Assembly: GCF_011392075.1 (NCBI RefSeq) | Contig: NZ_JAAJBV010000004.1 | Span: 62,001 to 126,000 of the forward strand | Reading direction: 5' to 3' | Length of the DNA stretch: 64,000 bases | From: Flavobacterium celericrescens | Lineage (GTDB): Bacteria > Bacteroidota > Bacteroidia > Flavobacteriales > Flavobacteriaceae | Part shown: positions 27,123 through 36,464 of the stretch, piece by piece | How the letters are laid out: every line of letters begins with the position of its first letter | Position numbering within the stretch: position 1 is the first letter of the stretch | Made by a program: the position numbers and the translations under genes | Notes under the pieces: model-generated | What the model was told of the DNA's origin: nothing | Seen by the model: only the letters and a program-made list of their open reading frames with translations | The model's database searches: none

Positions 27123-28397
27123 ATGGGAAAATATGTTACCGCAGCAGAAGCTGTACAAATAGTAAAAAGTGGTGATAGGGTATATGTGCAAGCAGCAGCA
27201 GCTACACCAACAATTTTAACAAAAGCATTAACTGATAGAGCTTCAGAATTGAGAGATGTTGAAGTTTGTCATTTGCATACAGAAGGTGAAGCACCTTATG
27301 CTAATCCTGAATTAGCTAAAAGTTTTCACGTGAATTCGTTTTTTATTGGTGCAAATGTGCGTCATACATTAAAGGCTGGTAATGGTTCTTATACGCCAGT
27401 TTTTTTAAGTGAATTACCACTATTATTTCGTAAAAATGTAGTGAAATTAGATGTGGCTTTTATCCATGTTTCTCCACCAGATGCACATGGGTATTGTTCA
27501 TTAGGTGTTTCTGTGGAAGCAACCGTGGCAGCAATTGAAAATGCAAAAACAGTGATAGCACAAGTTAATCCGAATATGCCAAGAACATTTGGTGATGGTA
27601 TATTACATGTTTCTGAAATTGATTATTTAGTAGAAGTTAATGTGCCTATTTTTGCTCACGATGTTGCTCCTTTTACGGCAGAAGAAGAAAAAATAGGAAC
27701 TTATGTTGCATCATTGATTGAAAATAAGAGTACACTTCAAATGGGAATTGGTTCAATACCTAATGCAGCTTTGAGCAAATTGACCAATCATAAAGATTTA
27801 GGATTACATACCGAAATGTTTTCAGATGGTGTGATTGATTTGATTGAAAATGATGTTATTAATTGTAATTATAAAGGTACTTTGCGCGGAAGAGCTTTGG
27901 CTACATTTTTAATTGGTTCAAAACGCCTGTATGATTTTGTAGATGACAATCCGTTTATTGAAATGAAAGAATCTTCTATGGTGAATGATACGGCTCGCAT
28001 TCGTAAAAATCCAAGAATGGTTTCTATTAATTCTGCAATTGAAGTAGATGTTACTGGGCAAGTTTGTGCTGATTCTATTGGAAGTACGATGTATTCTGGT
28101 GTTGGTGGACAAATGGATTTTATTCGAGGAGCTTCATTAAGTGATGGTGGAAAAGCAATTATTGCCTTGCCGTCTATTACCAAAAGAGGTGAAAGTAGAA
28201 TCGTACCCTATTTAAAACAAGGAGCAGGTGTAGTTACAACAAGAGCACACGTGCACTATATTATTACAGAAAATGGAATTGCGGATTTATATGGTAAAAC
28301 CTTAAGACAGCGCGTTACTGAATTAGTAAAAATTGCTCATCCATCACATCAAGAAGCTGTGGAACGCGCCTACTATGAAATGACTGGTTGTAAATAA
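27123..28397 (+). CDS. Acetyl-CoA hydrolase/transferase family protein (Cat1/4-hydroxybutyrate CoA-transferase-like)
   Basis: A 424-residue family I CoA-transferase-fold enzyme. The N-terminal AcetylCoA_hydro domain (1-180) includes AFIHVSPPDAHGYCSLG; the C-terminal half has IGSIPNAALSKL and HTEMFSDGVIDL, the latter holding the expected catalytic Glu. The oxyanion-type loop GVGGQMDFIRGA is present. Likely reactions are CoA transfer between acetate and another acyl-CoA, or acetyl-CoA hydrolysis; the sequence does not separate them. It is monocistronic, with its own promoter and terminator. Confidence 0.88.
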   Translation: MGKYVTAAEAVQIVKSGDRVYVQAAAATPTILTKALTDRASELRDVEVCHLHTEGEAPYANPELAKSFHVNSFFIGANVRHTLKAGNGSYTPVFLSELPLLFRKNVVKLDVAFIHVSPPDAHGYCSLGVSVEATVAAIENAKTVIAQVNPNMPRTFGDGILHVSEIDYLVEVNVPIFAHDVAPFTAEEEKIGTYVASLIENKSTLQMGIGSIPNAALSKLTNHKDLGLHTEMFSDGVIDLIENDVINCNYKGTLRGRALATFLIGSKRLYDFVDDNPFIEMKESSMVNDTARIRKNPRMVSINSAIEVDVTGQVCADSIGSTMYSGVGGQMDFIRGASLSDGGKAIIALPSITKRGESRIVPYLKQGAGVVTTRAHVHYIITENGIADLYGKTLRQRVTELVKIAHPSHQEAVERAYYEMTGCK

Positions 28398-28421
28398 TAA
28401 AAAGTTGAGTTAGTATAAAAG

Positions 28422-28448
28422 AAGGCAATCGAAAGGTTGTCTTTTTTT
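28422..28448 (+). terminator. Terminator after the CoA hydrolase/transferase gene
   Basis: A 9-bp stem AAGGCAATC / GGTTGTCTT (two G-U pairs) with a GAAA tetraloop, followed by a T-run. Confidence 0.8.
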
Positions 28449-28587
28449 ATTTGAAATTTTTTAGTAATTCCGGAATTCATTTAAAAATTCTTCAAAAAAC
28501 TAACTTTTTGATTTTGAATTTTTTAACAAAAAACAGTTGTTTATGAAAATATTTCAAAGTTTAACCTTTTCACAACATTAAATAGTC

Positions 28588-28595
28588 TACCTTTG
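28588..28595 (+). promoter_or_regulatory. -7 element TACCTTTG for the RRM protein gene
   Basis: A perfect TAnnTTTG match 22 bases before the ATG at 28618. Confidence 0.6.
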
Positions 28596-28617
28596 TATGG
28601 AATTAAATTTTTCATAG

Positions 28618-28950
28618 ATGAACATTTTTGTAGGAAGTCTTCCTTTCAGTGTAGAGGAAGCAGATTTAAGAGGTTATTTTGAAGAGTATGGAGCTGTAGA
28701 ATCAGTTAAAATTATCTCTGATAAATTTACCGGAAGAAGTAAAGGATTTGGATTTGTTGAAATGGCTAATGACGCTGAGGCTCAAAAAGCAATCGACGAA
28801 TTAAACGGTGGAACTATCGAAGGTAGAAAAATCGTTGTTAACAAATCTGAACCAAAACCAGAAGGAGAAAGAAGAAGCTTCGATCGTAATTCAGGTGGAA
28901 GAGGTGGTTACTCTAACAATAGAGATAACAACTCAAGAAGTCGTTACTAA
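28618..28950 (+). CDS. RRM-type RNA-binding protein with Gly/Arg-rich tail
   Basis: A 110-residue protein with one RNA recognition motif: RNP2 IFVGSLPF (3-10) and RNP1 RSKGFGFVEM (40-49), followed by a disordered tail rich in Arg, Gly, Ser and Asn (about 85-110) with RGG-like steps. Such proteins are common in Bacteroidota, which often lack Hfq, and a role in post-transcriptional control or cold response is inferred, not shown. It is monocistronic, with a strong-looking promoter and terminator. Confidence 0.93.
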   Translation: MNIFVGSLPFSVEEADLRGYFEEYGAVESVKIISDKFTGRSKGFGFVEMANDAEAQKAIDELNGGTIEGRKIVVNKSEPKPEGERRSFDRNSGGRGGYSNNRDNNSRSRY

Positions 28951-28972
28951 TATTTTTTGGATATAAAACGAA

Positions 28973-29001
28973 AAAAAACCTTCGCATTGCGAAGGTTTTT
29001 T
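28973..29001. terminator. Bidirectional terminator, RRM gene / gpmI
   Basis: A perfect stem around CCTTCGC / GCGAAGG, extended by A/T runs, with loop ATT, between convergent genes. Confidence 0.88.
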
Positions 29002-29010
29002 AGTTTATTG

Positions 29011-30528
29011 TTATAATAACGAATGACAAGTCATTACTTCTGGTTTTTCAATTCCCATTAACTCTAAAATAGTAGGAGCAATGTCGCCTAAAACACCATT
29101 TTGAATATTCTTTAATTCTTTATCAACCAAAATAATTGGAACTGGATTCGTTGTATGTGCTGTATTTGGCGATCCATCTGGATTTATCATCGTTTCGCAA
29201 TTCCCATGGTCGGCGATGATTATTGTGGTGTAATTGTTTTCTAAAGCAGTTTCAACTACTTCTTTTACGCAAACATCAACGGCTTCGCAAGCTTTAATTG
29301 CTGCTTCCATTACGCCTGTGTGACCCACCATATCACCATTGGCAAAGTTTAAACAAACAAAATCAACTTCGCCTTTTTTAAGTTCTTCAACTAAAGCATC
29401 TTTAAGTTCAAAAGCACTCATTTCAGGCTGTAAATCGTAAGTAGCTACTTTTGGAGAATTTTTCAAAATACGTGTTTCGCCTACAAAAGGTTCTTCTCTT
29501 CCACCAGAAAAGAAAAAGGTTACGTGCGGATATTTCTCAGTTTCGGCAATACGAATTTGTTTTTTATTGGCTTTTTCTAAAACTTCTCCAAGTGTTTCTG
29601 TGATGTTGTCCTTGTCGTAAATTACGTGAACATTTTCATATGTTTCATCGTAATTGGTCATCGTAACATAATACAAATTCAATTTGTGCATATTGAATTC
29701 GTGAAAATCTTTTTGTGATAAAACTTCGGTTAATTCTCTTCCTCTATCTGTTCTGAAATTGAAGAAAATCACTACATCATCTTGTTGAATTTTTGCAACT
29801 GGATTGTTGTTTCCATCAACCATCACAATAGGTTGAATAAATTCGTCGGTTACATCATTTGCATAACTTTCGTTAATACTTGCAACTGCATTTTTTGAGT
29901 GAGTTCCTTCCGCATTTACTACTAAATCGTATGCTAATTTTACTCTTTCCCAACGCTTATCTCGGTCCATTGCGTAGTATCTTCCAATTACAGAAGCTAA
30001 TTTTGCATTGGTATTTTGAAGATAATTTTCTAAATCTGAAATATATTTTACTCCCGATTTCGGATCTACATCACGACCATCTGTAAACGCATGAACAAAC
30101 ATTTTTTGAACACCACTTTCTTGTGCTGCATCAATTAAACCTCTTAAATGAGAAGTATGAGAATGCACGCCGCCATCTGAAACTAATCCTAAAAAGTGAA
30201 TGGCTTTGTTGTTTTTTATAGCGTAATTAAATGCATCCACAAGTGGTTTTTCATGACTCATGGTTTTGTGTTCTACTGCTAAATTTAGTTTGGCTAAATC
30301 TTGATAAACAATTCGTCCAGCACCTAAATTCATGTGACCTACTTCTGAATTTCCCATTTGTCCTTCAGGTAAGCCTACGTTTAAACCATCGGTTCTTAGC
30401 TGTGCGTTTGGGTATTTGGTATATAAACTATCAATGAAAGGCGTGTTAGCATTGTCAATTGCAGAAACTTTCGGGTCAGGAGATTTTCCCCAACCGTCTA
30501 AGATCATTAAAATTACTTTTTTGTTCAT
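29011..30528 (-). CDS. gpmI: 2,3-bisphosphoglycerate-independent phosphoglycerate mutase
   Basis: A 505-residue glycolytic enzyme that interconverts 3- and 2-phosphoglycerate with two Mn ions. Motifs: LMILDGWG at the start, the phosphorylated Ser in QMGNSEVGHMN, HALFTDGRD-like HAFTDGRDVDP, and the metal ligands in NFANGDMVGHTG and IADHGNCE. The start is ATG at 30528: the longer frame from 30576 would span a perfect -7 box at 30544-30551. Length and ending are normal. Confidence 0.97.
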   Translation of the reverse strand: MNKKVILMILDGWGKSPDPKVSAIDNANTPFIDSLYTKYPNAQLRTDGLNVGLPEGQMGNSEVGHMNLGAGRIVYQDLAKLNLAVEHKTMSHEKPLVDAFNYAIKNNKAIHFLGLVSDGGVHSHTSHLRGLIDAAQESGVQKMFVHAFTDGRDVDPKSGVKYISDLENYLQNTNAKLASVIGRYYAMDRDKRWERVKLAYDLVVNAEGTHSKNAVASINESYANDVTDEFIQPIVMVDGNNNPVAKIQQDDVVIFFNFRTDRGRELTEVLSQKDFHEFNMHKLNLYYVTMTNYDETYENVHVIYDKDNITETLGEVLEKANKKQIRIAETEKYPHVTFFFSGGREEPFVGETRILKNSPKVATYDLQPEMSAFELKDALVEELKKGEVDFVCLNFANGDMVGHTGVMEAAIKACEAVDVCVKEVVETALENNYTTIIIADHGNCETMINPDGSPNTAHTTNPVPIILVDKELKNIQNGVLGDIAPTILELMGIEKPEVMTCHSLL

Positions 30529-30543
30529 GGTTTTGTGTTTGTA

Positions 30544-30551
30544 CAAAGATA
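30544..30551 (-). promoter_or_regulatory. -7 element TATCTTTG for gpmI
   Basis: A perfect TAnnTTTG match on the minus strand, 15 bases before the ATG, with TTG 22 bases upstream (30574-30576). It lies inside the extended reading frame and fixes the start at 30528. Confidence 0.65.
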
Positions 30552-30611
30552 AGCAATTGGTGATTTTTTGAATCAAAAAGCAACTTAAAATTACGAAAAC
30601 GATTAAGCTAT

Positions 30612-33023
30612 TTACCCTTTTCTAAACCAGTTTTTAGCTTGGTTATAATCTATAAAATAGCGCACACTAATAGATAAAACATGATTCAAATTGTTGTCAA
30701 ATAAGTTGGAGAAATTTGAACCAAAATTCTTGTTTATTGTACGATCAAAAGTGGCAGCATTATTTCTGTACAATATTGACATTTGGCTACCAGGCGCAAA
30801 CCACCATGAATAGGATAAGTCTAAATTCCAACTGCTGAAATTTGAGTTTTTATTATTCGTATAAGTTGTATTAGGCGATAAGCTCCCATCAGCGTTTAAT
30901 GTGTTTATTTGATTGTTTTCTGCCAATGACCAATAATGCCTTACAGATAAATTAAAGTTCATTACGCTACTAATTGAAAATTTACTTGTTAGTGCATTCG
31001 TAAAAGTATTTCTGTCTCTTCGAGCAAAAATGATATCATTGTTTTCAAAATCAATAAAGCCTATGTCGTTTTGCTGTCTAAAATAATCAAAACTGTATAC
31101 CAATGAAAATTTGTCATTAAATCGATATCTTGGGCTTACATTGATTCCAGCTTCATATCTGTTTTGATTTAAAACATGTGTAATATATGGATTTATATCT
31201 AATGCAAATTTATTGTTGTAATTTGAAGAAAAATAAAACCAACCACCTAAATTTTCTGGATTTACAAAAAAGCGATTGGCTACACGAGGTTCATAATAAT
31301 CATAATTTTTAAACGGATTAAAATTAATTCCTCCGCCAAAAAAGTGATTTTTTTTGTTTGTTGAATTAATATTTACATTAAAATTACTCGACTGAATTTG
31401 ATTTGTTGGCTTATAAAATTCAAAATAAGAATTCAAATTGATTCTAAAAGTATTAAATGTTTTATTTGGATTTAATATGCGATAATTTGAATTTCCATAG
31501 ATTGCATAATAATTTGTTTTGAAATTAATTCCTAAGTCGTTGTTATCAAAATCTTTAGATATAAAATCACCACCAATACTATGTCTGAATTTACCACTGG
31601 TTTCAGCTAAATAAAGAGATGCATTTATTCCATTAGTGTTTTTAACATCATTAATACTACTCGATTTTAGACCTCCTGAAACATTGTATTTATTTGTTTT
31701 GTTATTTAAATCGAATAACAACCCTGTTACGTTAGCGTCTCTAAAGTTTCCATTTCGAGTGACATTAGTATTAATAAAAGTAACAGATGAATTTTTATTA
31801 AATCGCTGATCAAAAACGGTAACATTATAATTGGTTAAAGGGGAAACAACAACTTGTCTAGTTGAATTATTATCAGAATTTGAAACACTAGCAGTAGTTT
31901 TTTCTGTGATTGCATTCAAGAATCCAATTCCCATTCCGTCTTTATCGCGGCCCGAAATTTTCATTGCATTTAATAAATTAATTGCGCTTGGAAATTCATT
32001 AATAAATTCATTATCTGCTAAATTTAAATTCAAATCGGGTGTTTGTCCAATTCTTCTTGAATATAATAAATTTCCTTTGCTAAATAGATCTGTTCCTTCT
32101 GTAAAGAAAGGCCTATTTTCATTAAATTGTTGTTCAAAAGGACCTAAATTTAAAATCACATTATCAAATTTTGTTTGACCAAAATCGGGAACTAAAATAG
32201 CATCTAACGTGAAAGCATCATTGATGCCATATTTAACATCTAATCCTCCTTTGAATTCTCCTTTTGTTTTTTGAGCGTCGCTAGCATTTAAATAAAATGA
32301 AGAATAAGGAATCAAAAATAATCTGGTAGGTGTTTTAATGTTTTTAATACCATTTAAAACTCCAGCTTGTTGAATTACGGCTCCAATTTTTGAATCTACG
32401 TGTGTCCATGTATAAACGCGTCTTTCACGTTTAATTTCCCGAACAAAGTTTAATCCCCAAGTTTGAACAGATTCTGGAGAAAAACGCAATGCTGCATATG
32501 GAATTTTCATCTCTACAACCCACCCAAAATCAGTGATTTTTACTTTACTATCCCAGATTGCATTCCATGAAAAATCTTCTCCTATTTGTTCTGTAGCCAA
32601 ACAATCTAGTTGTCCTCCTGCTGCTGTAAGGAAAAAGCGAAAATCTTGTTGACCATCATTATAACCATTTATAAATATTCCGAAAGCATCTGTTGTACCA
32701 AAGTCGTCACGTTCAGTAATTTCTTTCATAATTTTTGCAGGTTCATCATCATAAAGTAAAGCGCCTACATATATTGCTTCATCATCATACAATATTTTGA
32801 CTTCCGTTTTTTTCTTTTCATCAATAGGTTTCCCATTATCAGGTTCAAACATTACAAAATCAGTAGCAATTTCGGCATTTTTCCATGAGGCTTCGTTTAA
32901 ATCTGCATCGATAGTGACAGACTCATTTGTTTTATTTGTAGTAATGCTTTTTTTTGTTTGTGAAAACGAAAAAAACGAAGCGGTTATGCAAAAAAGTAGT
33001 GTAATACTGAATTTGTATGTCAT
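30612..33023 (-). CDS. DUF5916 outer-membrane protein with N-terminal CBM9-like domain
   Basis: An 803-residue exported protein. I chose ATG 33023 because it begins a signal peptide (MTYKFSITLLF... to FSFSQ); the longer frame adds 39 unlikely residues. Residues about 25-220 form a carbohydrate-binding family 9-like beta-sandwich (IDADLNEASWKNAE; ILYDDEAIYVGALLYD). The rest fits DUF5916, with many alternating beta-strands and an aromatic ending (SVRYFIDYNQAKNWF), consistent with an outer-membrane barrel. It may bind or import glycans or peptides; the function is not established. Confidence 0.85.
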   Translation of the reverse strand: MTYKFSITLLFCITASFFSFSQTKKSITTNKTNESVTIDADLNEASWKNAEIATDFVMFEPDNGKPIDEKKKTEVKILYDDEAIYVGALLYDDEPAKIMKEITERDDFGTTDAFGIFINGYNDGQQDFRFFLTAAGGQLDCLATEQIGEDFSWNAIWDSKVKITDFGWVVEMKIPYAALRFSPESVQTWGLNFVREIKRERRVYTWTHVDSKIGAVIQQAGVLNGIKNIKTPTRLFLIPYSSFYLNASDAQKTKGEFKGGLDVKYGINDAFTLDAILVPDFGQTKFDNVILNLGPFEQQFNENRPFFTEGTDLFSKGNLLYSRRIGQTPDLNLNLADNEFINEFPSAINLLNAMKISGRDKDGMGIGFLNAITEKTTASVSNSDNNSTRQVVVSPLTNYNVTVFDQRFNKNSSVTFINTNVTRNGNFRDANVTGLLFDLNNKTNKYNVSGGLKSSSINDVKNTNGINASLYLAETSGKFRHSIGGDFISKDFDNNDLGINFKTNYYAIYGNSNYRILNPNKTFNTFRINLNSYFEFYKPTNQIQSSNFNVNINSTNKKNHFFGGGINFNPFKNYDYYEPRVANRFFVNPENLGGWFYFSSNYNNKFALDINPYITHVLNQNRYEAGINVSPRYRFNDKFSLVYSFDYFRQQNDIGFIDFENNDIIFARRDRNTFTNALTSKFSISSVMNFNLSVRHYWSLAENNQINTLNADGSLSPNTTYTNNKNSNFSSWNLDLSYSWWFAPGSQMSILYRNNAATFDRTINKNFGSNFSNLFDNNLNHVLSISVRYFIDYNQAKNWFRKG

Positions 33024-33147
33024 ATAGATGAAATTAAAGCGCAAAATTATGTGATTATTATATAGGTCTACTTTTTTTGTATAATGTTTAACTTTTTTTA
33101 AAATAATCGATGAAATACATAAAATTTCGATAAAAAACACTTTTTTA

Positions 33148-33178
33148 TTTGTTTATTAAAAAATAATAAATATATTTG
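33148..33178 (+). promoter_or_regulatory. Full promoter TTTG-N19-TATATTTG for the YkuD_2 gene
   Basis: The -33 element TTTG (33148-33151) and -7 element TATATTTG (33171-33178) are 19 bases apart, matching the Bacteroidota housekeeping promoter at both boxes. The ATG is at 33214, giving a leader of about 30 bases. Confidence 0.8.
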
Positions 33179-33213
33179 GCACTTTCAACAACAATATAAC
33201 TACAAGATTAACA

Positions 33214-33945
33214 ATGATTTACAAGTTTTTACCGCTTATTTTATTTTGTATTTTTTCGTTCAAGCCTTTAAATACGGCTGATGTGAAAAGAAATGTTATT
33301 TTAAACACAGATCCAAAATTAGTAGCTGCAAATACAAAAGCAACTTTAGAAACAAAGTGTAAAACTTTTTACACTACTATTGATGCTAATAATTTATCAT
33401 TACCAAAATTTGATAGTTTTTTTGCTGCATTTCAAGGATATGAGCAATTAAAAGCACAAGGAAAAATTACAAATGAGATTTTAACAGTAATCGATTTCAG
33501 CTTATCTTCTAAAGAAGAAAGAATGTGGGTTATTGATATGAAATCACAAAAAGTAATCTTGAAATCATTAGTAGCACACGGTAGAAATTCGGGTGTTGAA
33601 TTTGCTACCAATTTTTCAAATGAAAATGAATCATTCAAAAGTAGTTTAGGTTTTTATGTAACAGGTGAGGTGTACCAAGGAAAACACGGAATGTCATTAC
33701 GTTTAGATGGAATGGAATATGGAATTAATGATAATGCTAGAAATAGAGCGGTAGTTATTCATGGAGCAGATTATGTAAGCAAAAAATTAGCTAACACACA
33801 AGGTTATATAGGAAGAAGCCAAGGTTGTCCAGCGGTTCCTTATGAAATACACAAACAATTAATTGAAACAATTAAAGAGAAATCGTGTATTTTTATTTAT
33901 CACCCTTCAAGAAATTACACGGTTAAATCGAAGTTAGTTTCATAA
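33214..33945 (+). CDS. Murein L,D-transpeptidase catalytic domain family protein (YkuD_2)
   Basis: A 243-residue exported protein with a hydrophobic signal at residues 1-18. The C-terminal half holds the YkuD_2 (PF13645-type) core: VIDFSLSSKEERMWVIDM, VAHGRNSG, and the catalytic set VIHGAD...GRSQGCPAV with the nucleophile Cys. The family is expected to act on peptidoglycan stem peptides as an L,D-transpeptidase or carboxypeptidase. A second, unrelated-subfamily L,D-transpeptidase gene lies convergent next to it. Confidence 0.9.
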   Translation: MIYKFLPLILFCIFSFKPLNTADVKRNVILNTDPKLVAANTKATLETKCKTFYTTIDANNLSLPKFDSFFAAFQGYEQLKAQGKITNEILTVIDFSLSSKEERMWVIDMKSQKVILKSLVAHGRNSGVEFATNFSNENESFKSSLGFYVTGEVYQGKHGMSLRLDGMEYGINDNARNRAVVIHGADYVSKKLANTQGYIGRSQGCPAVPYEIHKQLIETIKEKSCIFIYHPSRNYTVKSKLVS

Positions 33946-33997
33946 ATGTAGATTTAATTTTAAGTTGTCATTTATGTAATCGCTTTTATCTATTGGT

Positions 33998-34017
33998 TTT
34001 GCTTACGCAAAGTTTTT
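33998..34017 (+). terminator. Weak terminator after the YkuD_2 gene
   Basis: A 5-bp stem TTTGC / GCAAA with loop TTAC, followed by G and six T. The stem is short, so this is tentative. Confidence 0.35.
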
Positions 34018-35609
34018 TAATCGCGATTCCTTAATTTTAAAAACAATTCTTTGTCAAGTTCATAAATGTCGGTTCTAAATTGTAATTGATTATTTTCTAA
34101 CCAACTTGTCCAATAAAAAATATGAATATTTACAGTGTCTTTAACAGACACTGTTTTTGTTTTTTCTCGTTTTATAATAGAATCTATTTCAGGAGAATCC
34201 CATTTTTTTGGATTTTCTTTTACTAAGATTTTTTTTGCCAAAACTAAAGGATTTTCAATTCTAACACATCCAGAACTTAACGAACGATAGGTTTTTACAA
34301 AATAATCGCGATGATTTGTATCGTGTAAATAAACTAAGTGACTGTTTGGAAAGTTAAATTTTACTAACCCAAGCGAATTATTATAGCCAGGTTTTTGAAC
34401 ATAACGATAACTATTGGCTTTTGCAGGATTCCATTCGTATGGGCTTACTTCAACTCCTTTATTGTTGAAAATTGTTAATTTTCGAGAAGAAAAATAATTT
34501 CTGTTTTTTGTAGCACTTGGAGTTAAATCTTCTTTTATGATTGTTGGAGGAATTGTCCAAGTAGGATTGAAAACAAAATTAGAAAGCTTTGAAGTTAGTA
34601 TAGGTGTTCTTCTTTTTGGAGTTCCAACAACTGTTCTGTGTGTAGCAATAGTGTCGTTATCAACAACGTAGTTTAACATATATTCAGGAAGATTTACAAT
34701 TAAGTATTGTTTTCCTAAATCTGTTGGATACCAGCGCCATCTTTCTAAATTTGCAAAAATTTGTTCTCTTCTTTCGTTTTTAGTAACATTTAAAGCGTTT
34801 AATGTTCCTTTTCCAATAACACCATCTTGTAATAACCCATGACGTCCTTGAAATTTTTTAATTGCTTTAAAAGTCAGCGTATCATATGCCCATGTGAAAA
34901 TACTATCTGGGTTTTTGTAATCGTTCCAATAACTTAATCTTTTTTTGATTTTCACCATTTCTGGCAAGGTGTCGTTAAGTTGAATTTTTTCCTTTTTAGT
35001 TTCAATTTTAGTAAAAGTAACATTTGGAAATTTATCCAATTCAATTAAGCTTTTTTTAAGTAATTGATAAACTATGTGGTTTGGTTTTAATTCCTTAAAG
35101 GTTGACGCAACTGTTTTTTTTGTTATAGCTTTTTCTAACAGCGGTGAAAGTGCAATTTCTTTAGGCTTCAAATCCCAATCTTTGTAAAGTTCTTTAGGAT
35201 TTAACTTGCCTTTGTGTAAATGAAGGGCTAATTTTTCAAAAGATTCTGTTAGTAAAATATCATATTTAACAATATCTTCATCAGAGAGTTCTTTTCTTTT
35301 TTTTTCTAAATTTTCAATAAACTCAAATGAATAATCTACTGGATTTAAGCCTTCTTGATAACAAAATTTGATTTCGTTGATTAGGTCATTTCGGTTTTCA
35401 TCTAAATACCAAATTTCGTGAAAGTTCAACTTTTGATAATATATTTTTAAACTATCTGATTTACCTTCAAGAAGTTCAGGATTAACAGGCCTGATGATTA
35501 CATTATGTATAGTGTCTTTAATAATGCTGTCATCAAAAGCAATAGTTTTTGCTTCTTTTTTACAAGAAACTAGAATTGATAGTAGGAGTAGAGTAGTAAT
35601 TATTTTCAT
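34017..35609 (-). CDS. L,D-transpeptidase, YcbB/LdtD-like, lipoprotein
   Basis: A 530-residue cell-wall enzyme forming 3-3 crosslinks between peptidoglycan stems. The N-terminus is a lipoprotein signal with lipobox LVSC (Cys16). A scaffold domain (about 30-200) is followed by a peptidoglycan-binding repeat (FKAIKKFQGRHGLLQDGVIG, about 250-270) and the YkuD catalytic domain (about 300-480) with VYLHDTNHRDYF and the nucleophile motif SSGCVRIEN. Size and order match E. coli YcbB. It is monocistronic as far as can be seen. Confidence 0.93.
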   Translation of the reverse strand: MKIITTLLLLSILVSCKKEAKTIAFDDSIIKDTIHNVIIRPVNPELLEGKSDSLKIYYQKLNFHEIWYLDENRNDLINEIKFCYQEGLNPVDYSFEFIENLEKKRKELSDEDIVKYDILLTESFEKLALHLHKGKLNPKELYKDWDLKPKEIALSPLLEKAITKKTVASTFKELKPNHIVYQLLKKSLIELDKFPNVTFTKIETKKEKIQLNDTLPEMVKIKKRLSYWNDYKNPDSIFTWAYDTLTFKAIKKFQGRHGLLQDGVIGKGTLNALNVTKNERREQIFANLERWRWYPTDLGKQYLIVNLPEYMLNYVVDNDTIATHRTVVGTPKRRTPILTSKLSNFVFNPTWTIPPTIIKEDLTPSATKNRNYFSSRKLTIFNNKGVEVSPYEWNPAKANSYRYVQKPGYNNSLGLVKFNFPNSHLVYLHDTNHRDYFVKTYRSLSSGCVRIENPLVLAKKILVKENPKKWDSPEIDSIIKREKTKTVSVKDTVNIHIFYWTSWLENNQLQFRTDIYELDKELFLKLRNRD

Positions 35610-35651
35610 AGCGAAAATCCATTTGGACGTATAAATGTAATAAAAATCTTT

Positions 35652-36089
35652 TTAATTTTTCTTATACATTACAAAATGGATGCCAACATCTGGAATATCA
35701 AATGAGTTTCCAACGATTTTAAATCCTGATTTTGTATAAAAAGAAACTGCTTTTTCACGTGCGTTGAACCAAATTAAATTCGCTTTTTCTTCCCAACAAT
35801 ATTTTTCAGCAGCCTTTAATAGTTGTTCCCCATAGCCTTTGTTTTGAAAGTTTTCTAAAACCGCCATGCCTCTAATTTGAAATTGTATTTCATCTATAAA
35901 AAGAAGTGAATTTGTTTTATAAACAGAAACAACTCCAATTATTTTTTCGTTTTCAAACAATCCAAAATGTGTTGTTGAAGAATCGTTATCGCCATTAAAA
36001 TAGCAGGTTTCTATTGGTTTTCCTTTTCTTAATACTTCCTGACGAATAGTGTAAGTCTCAAAAGTGGTAATTTTTTTAGTAATAAACAT
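35652..36089 (-). CDS. GNAT family N-acetyltransferase
   Basis: A 145-residue single-domain acetyltransferase. The acetyl-CoA loop is QNKGYGEQLLKAAEKY (about 83-98), with the usual preceding strand IRGMAVLENF and the later AVSFYTKSGFKIVG. The substrate is unknown. A -7 match TAAATTTG lies at 36141-36148 on the minus strand. The downstream L,D-transpeptidase starts 42 bases away and could be co-transcribed. Confidence 0.88.
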   Translation of the reverse strand: MFITKKITTFETYTIRQEVLRKGKPIETCYFNGDNDSSTTHFGLFENEKIIGVVSVYKTNSLLFIDEIQFQIRGMAVLENFQNKGYGEQLLKAAEKYCWEEKANLIWFNAREKAVSFYTKSGFKIVGNSFDIPDVGIHFVMYKKN

Positions 36090-36140
36090 TTTCTAACTAT
36101 TTATATTTTAACGAATTAAGAAAAATGAAATGAACATCAA

Positions 36141-36148
36141 CAAATTTA
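36141..36148 (-). promoter_or_regulatory. -7 element TAAATTTG for the GNAT gene
   Basis: A perfect TAnnTTTG match on the minus strand, about 51 bases before the ATG at 36089. Confidence 0.45.
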
Positions 36149-36180
36149 TAACAAATGAATTAAAAAAATGTGCATAAAAA

Positions 36181-36213
36181 TTTGCAATTAAAAAAACTTT
36201 TGAAGTATATTTG
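36181..36213 (+). promoter_or_regulatory. Full promoter TTTG-N21-TATATTTG for the tRNA-Gly pair
   Basis: A -33 TTTG (36181-36184) and a -7 TATATTTG (36206-36213) are 21 bases apart, an ideal Bacteroidota housekeeping promoter about 37 bases before the first tRNA. Confidence 0.8.
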
Positions 36214-36250
36214 CACCCACAAAATAAGTATATATGTGCTTTTTTGTAAT

Positions 36251-36323
<73 letters not shown>

Positions 36324-36357
36324 CCAAAACAAGATAAAGTTTTAAAAATTATCATCT

Positions 36358-36430
<73 letters not shown>

Positions 36431-36434
36431 CTAT

Positions 36435-36464
36435 AAAAAAGCCTTGCAATTGCAAGGCTTTTTT
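36435..36464. terminator. Bidirectional terminator, tRNA-Gly operon / pepE
   Basis: The perfect palindrome GCCTTGCAATTGCAAGGC (36441-36458) is flanked by six A on the left and six T on the right. Its right arm runs into the pepE stop codon. Confidence 0.9.

Noticed and set aside
30529..30576. N-terminal extension of gpmI
   Set aside because: The 16 extra residues are not family-like and overlap a perfect -7 promoter element.
36441..36458. Perfect 18-base palindrome as an operator or attachment site
   Set aside because: It is flanked by A and T runs and placed between the tRNA operon and pepE, so a bidirectional terminator explains it fully.
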